In this document: positions 25,720 to 34,046 of the stretch, one piece after another
Numbering within the stretch: the first letter of the stretch is position 1
Layout: each line of letters begins with the position of its first letter
Source: Agreia sp. Leaf210
GTDB lineage: Bacteria; Actinomycetota; Actinomycetes; Actinomycetales; Microbacteriaceae
Assembly: GCF_001421485.1 (NCBI RefSeq)
Contig: NZ_LMKK01000001.1
Coordinates: forward strand, 1,164,361-1,228,360
Length of the DNA: 64,000 nucleotides
Direction of reading: 5' to 3'
The notes under the pieces: generated by a model
What the model was told of the DNA's origin: nothing
What the model saw: the letters and a program-made list of their open reading frames with translations, nothing else
Database searches by the model: none
Program-made: the position numbers and the translations under genes

Positions 25720-26525
25720 GCCGGTTCGGCGGAGCCCTCCGCTCGGAGGTCACCAAGATCACGTCCACCCGCATGTGGTGGATCCTCGCGATCATCATGG
25801 TCGCCTACGTCGCCGTGTGCGCCGGCGGAGCGGGGGCTCTCTTCGGCGCACTCGGTGGTTCCACGAACGGTCCCTCCATCTCGGGTGAGAGCCTGGCTCC
25901 CCTGATCTACAGCTTCGGGCCGACCCTCGGCTACGTCTTCGCGGTGCTGCTCGGCGCCCTGGCCACGACGAACGAGTTCCGTCACCAGACGTTGACTCCG
26001 ACGTTCTTGGCGACGCCTCGGCGCGGTCGAGTACTCGTGGCGAAGCTGGCCGCGCTCACCGGGGCGGGCGCCGTCTACGGAGTGCTGGCCATGGTCGCGG
26101 CGGTCGGCGCGGGCGCGGGTCTGCTCCTCGCATTCGGTATCGATCCGCAGCTGGGCGACCCCGCAACCTGGGCGCTCGTCGGGCGGTCGATTCTGGCCAT
26201 GGCCCTGTGGTCGGCCATCGGCGTCGGTCTCGGAGTGCTGGTGCCGAGTCAGGTCGCCGCGATCGTCATCGTGCTGGCCTTCACGCAGTTCGTCGAGCCC
26301 ATTCTGCGGCTCGCCTCATCGATCGCGGAGTGGACGGCGCAGATCGGCCAGTTCCTTCCTGGCGCGGCGAGCGACGCGTTGGTCGGGGCGAGCTTCTTCA
26401 CCCTTGCCGGGGGCGCCGGAGGACCCAGCCTCGAGTGGTGGCAGGGCGGCCTCGTGCTGCTCGGCATCGCCGTCGTCGTAAGCCTTCTGGGCTGGTTCAC
26501 GAGCTGGCGCCGCGACGTCACCTGA
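25716..26525 (+). CDS. ABC-2-type transporter permease
   Basis: This is a 269-residue membrane protein with about six spans (near 22-45, 65-85, 105-135, 155-175, 180-200, 240-262). It is the permease of the two-gene exporter with the ATPase at 24817. An amphipathic N-terminal helix (ALRSEVTKITSTRMWW) is typical of ABC-2 permeases. The GTG start follows a strong GAGGAGGGA site and overlaps the ATPase stop. Confidence 0.83.
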   Translation: MSRFGGALRSEVTKITSTRMWWILAIIMVAYVAVCAGGAGALFGALGGSTNGPSISGESLAPLIYSFGPTLGYVFAVLLGALATTNEFRHQTLTPTFLATPRRGRVLVAKLAALTGAGAVYGVLAMVAAVGAGAGLLLAFGIDPQLGDPATWALVGRSILAMALWSAIGVGLGVLVPSQVAAIVIVLAFTQFVEPILRLASSIAEWTAQIGQFLPGAASDALVGASFFTLAGGAGGPSLEWWQGGLVLLGIAVVVSLLGWFTSWRRDVT

Positions 26526-26616
26526 CGACGGCACAACGCACTCGTCGGGCACGCCAGGCTGCTTGCGGCCACCGCCGAGCAAGCGCAGGATGGATGGACG
26601 ACGAAAGGAGTTCTTC

Positions 26617-26790
26617 ATGAGCAGCCTGCCTGATCCCCTGCTTGAGCCCGCCCGCGACCCCGACGCAGAGCGCGAGGTCGACCTCGAGGTCGATGAGCTC
26701 GACGTGCCGAACACGATCGACCCCGACGAGCGCGTCGAACTCGACGACGACGACCCCGAAGTACTCGAGGGCGACGGTCCGCACGCCTGA
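26617..26790 (+). CDS. Small acidic protein, unknown function
   Basis: This is a 57-residue, strongly acidic protein (repeated Asp/Glu/Pro: DPDAEREVDLEVDELDVPN, DDDDPEVLEGDG) without membrane segments. The ATG at 26617 has a good AAAGGAG site with 7-base spacing, which is the main support for a real gene. Similar small acidic proteins are common in actinobacteria and are of unknown role; it may be disordered. Confidence 0.6.
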   Translation: MSSLPDPLLEPARDPDAEREVDLEVDELDVPNTIDPDERVELDDDDPEVLEGDGPHA

Positions 26791-26911
26791 ATCGAGACGG
26801 GGGGGCAGAAACGTGTGCCGACCGTCAGGAATGATTTCGTCACACTGACGTGTTTGCCAGAGAGGCGCTCTAGCCTCGACAGACACCTCATCGAACGAAA
26901 GAAGCATCGTC

Positions 26912-27979
26912 GTGCAGCTTTTCTCCCCCGTCTCGCTCGGCTCTCTCAATCTCGACAACCGTGTGGTGATGGCACCGCTCACTCGTCTCAGAGCTGAAGA
27001 ACACGGCGTTCCCGGCGAGCTCATCGCCTTGCACTACGCGCAGCGTGCCACCGCCGGACTCGTCACAACCGAGGGAACCTTCACCTCGGCCGGCGCCCAG
27101 GCCTACGCCGGCCAGCCCGGCATCGAGACCGAGGAACAGGCCGAAGGGTGGGGCCGCGTCGCCGCCGCCGTGCACGACGAAGACGGCCTGATCGTGATGC
27201 AGCTGATGCACGCGGGTCGGGTCACTCATCCGCTGATCAACAGCGGGCTCACGATCTACGCCCCGAGCGCGACCGCCATCGAGGGCGAGGTGCGCACTCC
27301 CGACGGAGCGTTCCCCTACCCCGTTCCGACCGCCGCCACCGAAGACGACATCGTGCGCATCATCGAGGAGCACGTCACCGCGGCCCGCCGCGCGGTCGAG
27401 GCCGGATTCGACGGCGTCGAGGTGCACTCGGCCAACGGATACCTGCTGCACCAGTTCCTGTCGCCCACAAGCAACACGAGAACGGATGGCTACGGCGGCT
27501 CCCCCGAGAAGCGCGCCCGTTTCGGCGCCGAGGTCATCACGGCCGTGGCCCGGGAGATCGGGGCCGACCGAGTCGGCGTGCGCATCTCACCCGAGCGCAA
27601 CATCCAGGACGTCTTCGAGAAGGACGCCGACGAGACCCGCCTCACCTACGAGACGCTGGTCGACGCGATCGCACCGCTCGGCCTGGCGTACCTCAGCGTG
27701 CTGCACCCCGAGCCCGGCTCCGAGCTGGTTCAGGACCTTCGCCGTCGCTTCGGAGGCGCGATCATTCTGAACAACGGCTTCACGACGCCGACCACCCGCG
27801 AGGAGGCACGCAGCCTGGTCAACGACGGACTCGCCGACGCGGTGGTCGTGGGCCGCGCGCTTCTCGCGAACCCCGACCTGGTGCGCCGCTGGCGCGAAGA
27901 CGCCGAGCTCAACGAGCCCGACGCGAAGACGTTCTACGGGGCCGGAGCCACGGGATACACGGACTACCCGACGCTGTAG
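26912..27979 (+). CDS. Old Yellow Enzyme-type alkene reductase (NADH:flavin oxidoreductase)
   Basis: This is a 355-residue FMN TIM-barrel enzyme that reduces activated C=C bonds or nitro groups. It shows the classical OYE features: APLTRLRA at the start, VMQLMHAGRVTHP, HSANGYLLHQFLSP (substrate His and Asn near 170-173), NTRTDGYGG, VGVRISPERN and NNGFTTPTT. Length is typical. The GTG at 26912 follows AAAGAAG. It is monocistronic, with a REP-like palindrome downstream. The physiological substrate is unknown. Confidence 0.92.
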   Translation: MQLFSPVSLGSLNLDNRVVMAPLTRLRAEEHGVPGELIALHYAQRATAGLVTTEGTFTSAGAQAYAGQPGIETEEQAEGWGRVAAAVHDEDGLIVMQLMHAGRVTHPLINSGLTIYAPSATAIEGEVRTPDGAFPYPVPTAATEDDIVRIIEEHVTAARRAVEAGFDGVEVHSANGYLLHQFLSPTSNTRTDGYGGSPEKRARFGAEVITAVAREIGADRVGVRISPERNIQDVFEKDADETRLTYETLVDAIAPLGLAYLSVLHPEPGSELVQDLRRRFGGAIILNNGFTTPTTREEARSLVNDGLADAVVVGRALLANPDLVRRWREDAELNEPDAKTFYGAGATGYTDYPTL

Positions 27980-27990
27980 CCACATTTCTG

Positions 27991-28083
27991 CGCTGGTCGA
28001 GTAGACGCTCGACGCAGGAGCCGTCGTATCGAGACCACTCTTGAGGGTCTCGATACGGCCGCGAGCGGCCTACTCGACCAGCG
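27991..28083. repeat. Nested intergenic palindrome (CTGGTCGAGTAG type)
   Basis: Outer arms CGCTGGTCGAGTAG (27991-28004) and the exact complement (28070-28083) enclose inner arms CGTATCGAGACC (28025-28036) and its exact complement (28046-28057). Elements of this wording (GGTCTCGATACG...CTACTCGACCAG) are, to my knowledge, widespread between genes in Microbacteriaceae. Here it lies between convergent genes. Confidence 0.85.
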
Positions 28084-28089
28084 ACATAA

Positions 28090-28482
28090 TCAGTCGGTGG
28101 CGATCTCCTTGGCCGGGTCTTCGATAGCCGGCGGCAGCCGCAGCGCCCGCAGCAGCTCGAGCGCGTGCGTCGTGGTGATGATCACGCGCATGAACTCCGA
28201 CCCGTCGCCATCGATGTCGATGACCACCGAGGTGCGCGTGCCCTTGATGAGCAGGAAGTCCTTGCCGTCGTGCACCTTCCAGGTGCCGATGGCCAGTGTC
28301 AGCGGAACCGCCGAGCCGGGCGCCCTGATTCCGCGCACCCACACCCACGGGTCTTCGGTGATGACGGCGGAGCGGATGCGGTCGAGCGGGATATCGATAT
28401 TCGTGCGGCGCAGCGAGAGGATCTTCTCTGCGCGGGTCAGGCGTATCTCGAGTCGATCGGTGTGCACGAACAGAACAGCCAT
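28090..28482 (-). CDS. Conserved hypothetical protein of an Asp23-type cluster
   Basis: This is a 130-residue soluble protein, all-beta in appearance (LFVHTDRLEIRLTRAEKILSL; DIPLDRIRSAVI; FLLIKGTRTSVVIDIDG), possibly a PH-like domain with a short helix at the C-terminus. The ATG at 28482 follows AGGA, and a weak -10-like CAGGAT lies six bases upstream. It is on the same strand as the Asp23 genes but separated from them by 92 bp. Function is unknown. Confidence 0.6.
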   Translation of the reverse strand: MAVLFVHTDRLEIRLTRAEKILSLRRTNIDIPLDRIRSAVITEDPWVWVRGIRAPGSAVPLTLAIGTWKVHDGKDFLLIKGTRTSVVIDIDGDGSEFMRVIITTTHALELLRALRLPPAIEDPAKEIATD

Positions 28483-28574
28483 ACGTCTATCCTGCCCGCC
28501 GTAGCTGGCGATATGCGCAATTCGGCCGTCGCTGCTCGTCACGATCTGACTACGACCGGCGATCGGCCGGAGCC

Positions 28575-28895
28575 TCAGCCGATCGCGACCACGCTCACCG
28601 CGATCACGGGCAGCGCCGACGACGGAGTGCCCTCGGGCGCCTGCTGCAGCAGATGCTGCAGCACGGCGGCGTGCACGCGTTCGCACACGGCTCGCGACGC
28701 GTCGGCATCGGCGATGCCGATCCGGATGCGCACGGTCGGTTCGACGAGTTGGGCCGCGACGCCGCGGGCCAGGTCAGCCACCGGCGTGGGTAGGCCGAGG
28801 ATCTCGGGCAGCTGCGGGTAGACGCTCGTGACCCCGGGAACGGCCCGCACGACATCGTCGATGCTCGAGGCCGAAGCGTTCGTCTCGTGGATCAC
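28575..28895 (-). CDS. Small conserved protein coupled to Asp23/Gls24 gene
   Basis: This is a 106-residue protein whose GTG start overlaps the stop of the preceding Asp23-like gene by 4 bp. The pattern of short strands and helices (VRIRIGIADADASRAVCERVHAAVLQHLL; PVIAVSVVAIG) resembles half of an Asp23/Gls24 domain, so it may bind the Asp23 proteins. No other family is recognised. Confidence 0.6.
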   Translation of the reverse strand: MIHETNASASSIDDVVRAVPGVTSVYPQLPEILGLPTPVADLARGVAAQLVEPTVRIRIGIADADASRAVCERVHAAVLQHLLQQAPEGTPSSALPVIAVSVVAIG

Positions 28896-29554
28896 AGCAC
28901 GTCTCCCTCGTTCGAAGCCGAACCGTGCTCTTGCCCGTCCGGCACATCGGACTCGCTCACCTGCGCGAAGTACACATCGTGCACCGTGATGTCGATGCTC
29001 GCGATCGTGAGCTCGGTGTGCTTGAGCAATGCGGAGTAGATGGCCTCCCGCGCACGGTCGACGGTCTCGACGATGCGCTCGCCCCAGAAGACGGATGCGT
29101 CGATCGAGACGGTGATCGGCGTTCCGGGCACGGTGACGTCGCCGTCGAGACGGCAGCGACCGATGATGAGTCCACCGGAGCGGTCGCCGGCGGCGCGGAT
29201 CAGCCCGCGCACCGCGCCCTCGGTCACCGACAGGCTCGCTCGCGGCGAGGGCGGCAACAGCGGGATGTCGCGCCCCGCCCGCGCCTCTCGGCCGATGCTC
29301 TCGAGGATGCCCCCCAACCAGTCGTCGTTGCGCGGGGCCTCAGCCGCGGCATCCACCTCGACGAGCGACTTCGAGATCTGGCGCAATCGCTCGAGGGAGC
29401 TCAGGGCGATGCGACACCCGGCAGACCCTTCGATCGACGGGTCGAGCGGGGTGCGTCCGCGGTCTAGGTAGTCGCTGAGTTCGTCGATCGTGTGGCCGTC
29501 GAGATCGTCATTCTCATCGCGAGCATCATGTGCGTCGTTGTCGAGATCGGTCAT
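28892..29554 (-). CDS. Asp23/Gls24-family envelope stress protein with acidic N-terminal region
   Basis: This 220-residue protein has an acidic N-terminus and a helical segment (TIDELSDYLDRGRTPLDPSIEGSAGCRIALSSLERLR in the first 70 residues) that looks like a cytoplasmic sigma-interacting region. An Asp23-like domain follows in the C-terminal half (GLIRAAGDRSGGLIIGRCRL; ITVSIDASVFWGERI; SIDITVHDVYF). It overlaps the sigma factor stop by 4 bp, so it is co-expressed with it. It may act as a regulator or anti-sigma partner, which is inference from the operon. Confidence 0.7.
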   Translation of the reverse strand: MTDLDNDAHDARDENDDLDGHTIDELSDYLDRGRTPLDPSIEGSAGCRIALSSLERLRQISKSLVEVDAAAEAPRNDDWLGGILESIGREARAGRDIPLLPPSPRASLSVTEGAVRGLIRAAGDRSGGLIIGRCRLDGDVTVPGTPITVSIDASVFWGERIVETVDRAREAIYSALLKHTELTIASIDITVHDVYFAQVSESDVPDGQEHGSASNEGDVL

Positions 29555-30117
29555 CGCCAGGCCTCCATTTCAGTCATGAGATTGCGTCGAGCGCGCGAGA
29601 GCAGCCCGCGCACTGTGCTGGCGGGAATGCCCATCTGCTCGGCGATCTCGTCGTAGCTGTGTTCGCCCACCTCGCGCAGCACCCAGCAGCGCTGCTGATC
29701 GAGGGGCAGGGTGGCCAGCGCCCGAGACACCGCCTCGTGCAGCGAGGCCGCCTCGCTGATGGCGTGAGGCGAGAGCCTGTCGGGCTGGGCCGCATCGACG
29801 TCGTCGACGTCGAGGTGGTTCTTGCGTGCGCGAATGCGGTCGATGCTCTTGTGGCTGGCTATGCGCATGAGCCAGCTCTTCACCACGGCGCCGTCGTTGA
29901 GCGACGGCAGATCTCGCCAGGCCGTGATCAGGGTCTCTTGGACGACATCGTCGACCTCGTCGCTCGAGCCCAGGATGCGGCGGGCATAGGCGCGCAACAA
30001 CGGGCCGTAGCGGCGGGCCAACACCTCGAAAGCGCGAGTGTCGCCGTCTGCGGAGCGGCCCGCGAGGATGCGATCGTCGGCGTCTTCGAGGGAGAAGCGA
30101 TAGGGAACTGCGCTCAC
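29551..30117 (-). CDS. ECF-type RNA polymerase sigma factor
   Basis: This is a 188-residue sigma-70 family protein with region 2 (FEVLARRYGPLLRAYARRILGSSDEVDDVVQETLITAWRDL, about 30-70) and region 4 (ALATLPLDQQRCWVLREVGEHSYDEIAEQMGIPASTVRGLLSRARRNL, about 130-178). Regions 1 and 3 are absent, as in ECF factors. The GTG start at 30117 follows a strong AGGGGGG site. It heads an operon with the Asp23-like genes and is divergent from another Asp23 gene, so it probably controls envelope stress functions including this locus. Confidence 0.88.
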   Translation of the reverse strand: MSAVPYRFSLEDADDRILAGRSADGDTRAFEVLARRYGPLLRAYARRILGSSDEVDDVVQETLITAWRDLPSLNDGAVVKSWLMRIASHKSIDRIRARKNHLDVDDVDAAQPDRLSPHAISEAASLHEAVSRALATLPLDQQRCWVLREVGEHSYDEIAEQMGIPASTVRGLLSRARRNLMTEMEAWR

Positions 30118-30227
30118 CGACCCCCCTGTTCCTTCGACTTCGAAAAAAGTTCTGCCTGATCTGTGACGATCTTGCTACTGGATACGACCTACCAGTGAAC
30201 TATTCCACACCGAGAAGGAGAAACCTC

Positions 30228-30677
30228 ATGGCCAGCACGAGCACCTCGAACGTGGCGACCCCCGCGAGCGTCAGCACTCCGACCAACCTGCAGACCGCCC
30301 TCGGCAAGACGGTGATCAACGACGGCGTCGTCGCCAAGGTCGCCGGCATCGCGGCCCGCGAGGTCTCCGGCGTCTTCGCTCTCGGAGGCGGAGCAGCGCG
30401 CGCCCTCGGTGCGATCCGCGGCGCGATGAACAGCACCGATCTCTCGCAGGGAATCAGCGTCGAGGTCGGCGAGACCCAGGTCGCGGTCGACGTGACGATC
30501 GTGGCCGAGTACCCCGCGCCGCTGCAGCAGGTGGCCGACGGCGTTCGCGCATCCATCATCTCTGCGGTCGAGGCCCTCGTCGGCATGGAGGTCACCGAGG
30601 TCAACGTGACCATCGTCGACGTGCACATCGCCTCCGACGACGACAACGAGCCTGAGGCCGAAGCGCGGGTGCTGTAA
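30228..30677 (+). CDS. Asp23/Gls24-family envelope stress response protein
   Basis: This 149-residue protein has the full Asp23 pattern: GKTVINDGVVAKVAGIAAREVSGVFAL near 37-63, then ISVEVGETQVAVDVTIVAEYPAPLQQVADGVRASIISAVEALVGMEVTEVNVTIVDVHI. Such proteins collect at the membrane under cell-wall stress. The N-terminus is Ser/Thr-rich. The ATG at 30228 has an AGAAGGAG site. It is transcribed away from the sigma factor gene, with 110 bp between the two starts. Confidence 0.88.
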   Translation: MASTSTSNVATPASVSTPTNLQTALGKTVINDGVVAKVAGIAAREVSGVFALGGGAARALGAIRGAMNSTDLSQGISVEVGETQVAVDVTIVAEYPAPLQQVADGVRASIISAVEALVGMEVTEVNVTIVDVHIASDDDNEPEAEARVL

Positions 30678-30864
30678 CCCGCGAGCGCGTGCGGCGCAGA
30701 TTCTGACGCGGTGGTACCTGTCTCAGGTGCGGGCGCGTAGTATCGGATTCGTCAGGCGCCCGCACGGGAGCCAGTGCCCGGAAAAGGGGCACGAAGTCGG
30801 TTGCGCAGTCGCACCGAGCGAGACATATACGGAATCCATCCGTTGCGTCTCGAAAGGCTCTCCT

Positions 30865-32532
30865 GTGCCCACTGTCTCCGCGCACGTCGCTCTCACCCTC
30901 TCCCGCTTCGTCGATCACGTCTTCGGCGTGATGGGCAACGGCAACGCGTACTTCCTCGACGCCCTCGAACGCGACACGGCAGTGCTCTACACGGCGGCGC
31001 GGCACGAGGCGGGTGCCGTCGTGGCCGCCGACGCCTATCACCGAGCCGGCGGCGGGCTGGCGGCGGCCACCGCCACGTACGGCGCCGGTTTCACGAACAC
31101 GCTCACCGCGCTGGCCGAGGCTGTTCAGGCGAGGGTTCCGCTCGTGCTCGTGGTGGGCGACGAGCCCACCTCGGGCCCGCGCTCGTGGGATGTCGATCAG
31201 ATCGCCCTCGCCTCGGCCGTGGGCGCCCGCACCTACACGGTCGGGCGAACGGATGCCGCGGCCACCACGGTGATCGCCGTCGAGCACGCGCTCACCTACG
31301 GCGTGCCCACGGTCCTCGCCATCCCCTACGACGTCGCGACGCTCGAGGCCGGGCCGGTTCCGGATGCGCCCGAGCCGCGCCTGCCGAACCCGTTGACGCC
31401 GTCGGGCCCCTTCGTCGACGCGGCGATTCGAGATGCCGCGGCCCTGCTCGCGACGGCGAAGCGCCCCTTTCTCCTTGCCGGGCGCGGCGCATGGCTCTCC
31501 GGTGCGGGCCCCGCGCTCGGCGCACTTGCCGAGGTCACCGGCGCACTCACCGCATCCACGGCACTCGGCCGAGGCGTCTTTCCCGACAGCCGCTACGACC
31601 TGGGCGTGACCGGCGGGTTCGGTGCCGAGGAGGCCATGCAGCTCGTCGGTCAGGCCGATGTCGCCGTGGTGTTCGGCGCCTCGCTCAATCAATTCACCAT
31701 GCGCTTCGGCAGTCTCTTCTCGCCGGGTACCCGCGTGGTGCAGATCGACGTCGCGCCGACCGCGACCCACCCGCACGTGGGCTCGTTCATCCGAGGCGAT
31801 GCCCGGGTCGTCGCCGAGCTGATGCTGAACGACCTCGCTGCACAGAGCGGCGGCGCGGTTGCAGCGCGAGCAGATGGATGGCGCCACTCGGTCGATCTGA
31901 ACGGCACGCAGGCGCGGCACCCGGGCGACGGGCTGGCCCCCGACGGACGGCTCGACCCCCGCTCGGCGGCCCAGCGCATCGGGGAGTTACTGCCCGACGA
32001 CAGGGTGGTCGTCTCTGACGGCGGCCACTTCATCGGGTGGGCGAACGCGTACTGGCCCGTGGCGACACCCGACCGCATGCTCATGGTCGGCACCGCGTTT
32101 CAGTCGATCGGCCTCGGCTTCGCGAGCGTGCCAGGAGCGGTGCGCGCGAAGCCCGACTCGACCGTGGTTTTGACCACGGGTGACGGCGGTGGCTTGATGG
32201 CCCTGGCCGATCTCGAGACCGCCGTGCGCGTGGCGGGCGGCCACGGTCTCGCCGTGGTGTGGAACGACGCGGCGTATGGCGCCGAAGTGAATCTCTACGG
32301 ACTGAAGGGGCTGGCCGAGGGGCCCATGCGCATCCCCGAGGTCGATTTCGCCGCCCTCGCCACCGCGATGGGGGCGCGAGGCGTGGCCATCCACACCGTC
32401 GAGCAACTCGACGTGCTGGCCGACTGGGCTGCGACGCCGGCCGACCAGCGACCCTTCCTGCTGCTCGACCTGCGCATCTCGTCGGCCGTGCTGTCTCCGC
32501 ACCAGGAGGAGATCATCCGCGCCGCCGGCTGA
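30865..32532 (+). CDS. Thiamine-diphosphate-dependent enzyme (acetolactate synthase-like)
   Basis: This is a 555-residue three-domain ThDP enzyme. The N-terminal Pyr domain has the activating Glu in ARHEAGAVVAADAYHR, the middle FAD/NAD-like domain spans about 190-320, and the C-terminal PP domain carries the ThDP motif GDGGGLMALADLETAVRVAGGHGLAVVWNDAAYG. It is related to acetolactate synthase and benzoylformate decarboxylase-type enzymes; the reaction is unknown. It is not an ilvB, since no ilvN partner is adjacent. The GTG at 30865 has a GAAAGG site. Confidence 0.82.
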   Translation: MPTVSAHVALTLSRFVDHVFGVMGNGNAYFLDALERDTAVLYTAARHEAGAVVAADAYHRAGGGLAAATATYGAGFTNTLTALAEAVQARVPLVLVVGDEPTSGPRSWDVDQIALASAVGARTYTVGRTDAAATTVIAVEHALTYGVPTVLAIPYDVATLEAGPVPDAPEPRLPNPLTPSGPFVDAAIRDAAALLATAKRPFLLAGRGAWLSGAGPALGALAEVTGALTASTALGRGVFPDSRYDLGVTGGFGAEEAMQLVGQADVAVVFGASLNQFTMRFGSLFSPGTRVVQIDVAPTATHPHVGSFIRGDARVVAELMLNDLAAQSGGAVAARADGWRHSVDLNGTQARHPGDGLAPDGRLDPRSAAQRIGELLPDDRVVVSDGGHFIGWANAYWPVATPDRMLMVGTAFQSIGLGFASVPGAVRAKPDSTVVLTTGDGGGLMALADLETAVRVAGGHGLAVVWNDAAYGAEVNLYGLKGLAEGPMRIPEVDFAALATAMGARGVAIHTVEQLDVLADWAATPADQRPFLLLDLRISSAVLSPHQEEIIRAAG

Positions 32533-32550
32533 GTCGCTGCAGCCGGCGGC
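32521..32550. terminator. Strong hairpin at the end of the ThDP enzyme gene
   Basis: GCCGCCGGCTG (32521-32531) and its exact complement (32540-32550) form an 11-bp GC-rich stem with an 8-base loop over the stop codon. No T-run follows. It lies between convergent genes. Confidence 0.5.
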
Positions 32551-32561
32551 ACGGGGTTCGA

Positions 32562-33935
32562 TCAGGCCCTGTTGCTGGCGTAGAGCGGTGACACCGCCTG
32601 CTCCTCTTCGTGGTCGGGGCCGAGCGGGATGCCGCTTCTGTCGCGCAGAAGAAGCGTGGCCACGAGGCCGAGCGCCGTCATGCCCGCCAGATACCAGGTG
32701 ACCGACATCGTCGTACCCGTGGTCTGCACGAGCGCGGTGGCGATCGTCGGAGCGAAGGCGCCTCCGAGGATGGCTCCGATCGCGTACGAGATCGAGACCC
32801 CCGAGAAGCGGATCGAGGCGGGGAACAGCTCGGCATACAGGGCAGCCTGGGGGCCGTAGGTGAGGCCGAGACCGATGGTCAGAATGGCGATGCCCGCGAA
32901 CAGCCCGCCGATCGATCCCGTGTTGACGAGCGGGAACAGGGTGAACACTCCGACGAGCTGCAACACCCAGCCGGCAAGGTAGGTGGTGCGACGACCGATC
33001 TTGTCGGAGATCCATCCGGCGAAGAGCGTCGACAGCAACCAGGTGACGGCGCTGCCCGCGACCGCCCAGAGCACCGGGCCGCGCTCGAGGCCGAGCGGAC
33101 CCTCGGGGTTCGTGGCGTAGTTCTGGATGTAGCCGCCGGTGGTCATGTAGCCGACGGCGTTGTTGCCGGCGAAGACCAGGGCCGCGATCACGACGAGCAA
33201 CGTGTGCTTCTTGAAGAGCTGCACGATCGGCATGCGCGCCTTGACCTTGCGCTGCGCCAGCTCGGCGAACACGGGGCTTTCTTCGACGCTGCGGCGAACC
33301 CAGTAACCGATGGCGATCAGCACGATGCTCAGCAGGAAGGGCACGCGCCAGCCCCACTCGAGGAAGGCGTCGCCGGGAGCGACCACGGCCATGATCGCCA
33401 TCATTCCCGAGGCGAGCAGGAGCCCGAGCGGCACACCCATCTGCGGCGATGCGCCGAAGAGGCCGCGCTTCTTGGTGGGAGCGTGCTCGACGGCCATCAG
33501 AACGGCGCCGCCCCACTCACCGCCGGCCGAGATGCCCTGGATGATGCGCAGCAGGATGAGCAGGATCGGCGCCGCGATGCCTATCTGCGCGAACGTCGGC
33601 AGCAGTCCGATAAGCGCCGTCGCCGCCCCCATCAGAATGAGGGTGAGCACCAGCACTCCCCGCCGGCCGTATTTGTCGCCGAAGTGTCCGGCCAGGAACG
33701 CGCCGAGCGGGCGGAACAGGAAGCTCACGCCCACCGTGGCGAACGAGAGCAGGATCGCGGCCTGCTCGCCCGCGGGCTGAAAGAAGAGTTGCCCGAACAC
33801 GAGCCCGGCGGCCGAGGCGTAGATGAAGAAGTCGTACCACTCCACGGTCGTGCCGATAATGGTGGCGAACACCACTCTGCGGCGATCGGCCACCGCTGCG
33901 AATGACCCCGTAGGCGTCAACGAACCCGAACTCAT
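32562..33935 (-). CDS. MHS-family MFS transporter (metabolite:proton symporter)
   Basis: This is a 457-residue, 12-span membrane protein. The MHS signatures are TIIGTTVEWYDFFIYASAAGL (span 1), GHFGDKYGRRGVLVLTL (motif A), RIIQGISAGGEWGGAVLMAVEHAP and ELFPASIRFSGVSISYAIG. It takes up small organic acids or osmolytes with protons; the substrate is unknown. The ATG at 33935 follows AAGGGAG. A palindrome (33968-33982) lies in its promoter region. It is convergent with the ThDP enzyme, so the two may or may not be functionally linked. Confidence 0.88.
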   Translation of the reverse strand: MSSGSLTPTGSFAAVADRRRVVFATIIGTTVEWYDFFIYASAAGLVFGQLFFQPAGEQAAILLSFATVGVSFLFRPLGAFLAGHFGDKYGRRGVLVLTLILMGAATALIGLLPTFAQIGIAAPILLILLRIIQGISAGGEWGGAVLMAVEHAPTKKRGLFGASPQMGVPLGLLLASGMMAIMAVVAPGDAFLEWGWRVPFLLSIVLIAIGYWVRRSVEESPVFAELAQRKVKARMPIVQLFKKHTLLVVIAALVFAGNNAVGYMTTGGYIQNYATNPEGPLGLERGPVLWAVAGSAVTWLLSTLFAGWISDKIGRRTTYLAGWVLQLVGVFTLFPLVNTGSIGGLFAGIAILTIGLGLTYGPQAALYAELFPASIRFSGVSISYAIGAILGGAFAPTIATALVQTTGTTMSVTWYLAGMTALGLVATLLLRDRSGIPLGPDHEEEQAVSPLYASNRA

Positions 33936-33967
33936 ATGTACTCCCTTGTACGACGAGGGCAAGCATC

Positions 33968-34002
33968 GTTCGATTATCGAACACGCGTTGCTACTATCGA
34001 AC
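33968..34002 (-). promoter_or_regulatory. Candidate operator upstream of MHS transporter
   Basis: GTTCGATTATCGAAC at 33968-33982 is a perfect 7+1+7 palindrome. The half-site TATCGAAC recurs at 33995-34002. The placement 33 bp upstream of the ATG suits a repressor or activator (IclR-, TetR- or GntR-like), but no regulator is adjacent. Confidence 0.5.
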
Positions 34003-34046
34003 TCAGCGTAGCGCGGCGGCGCTCCGGCGCAAGGGGGTCTCGGCTC

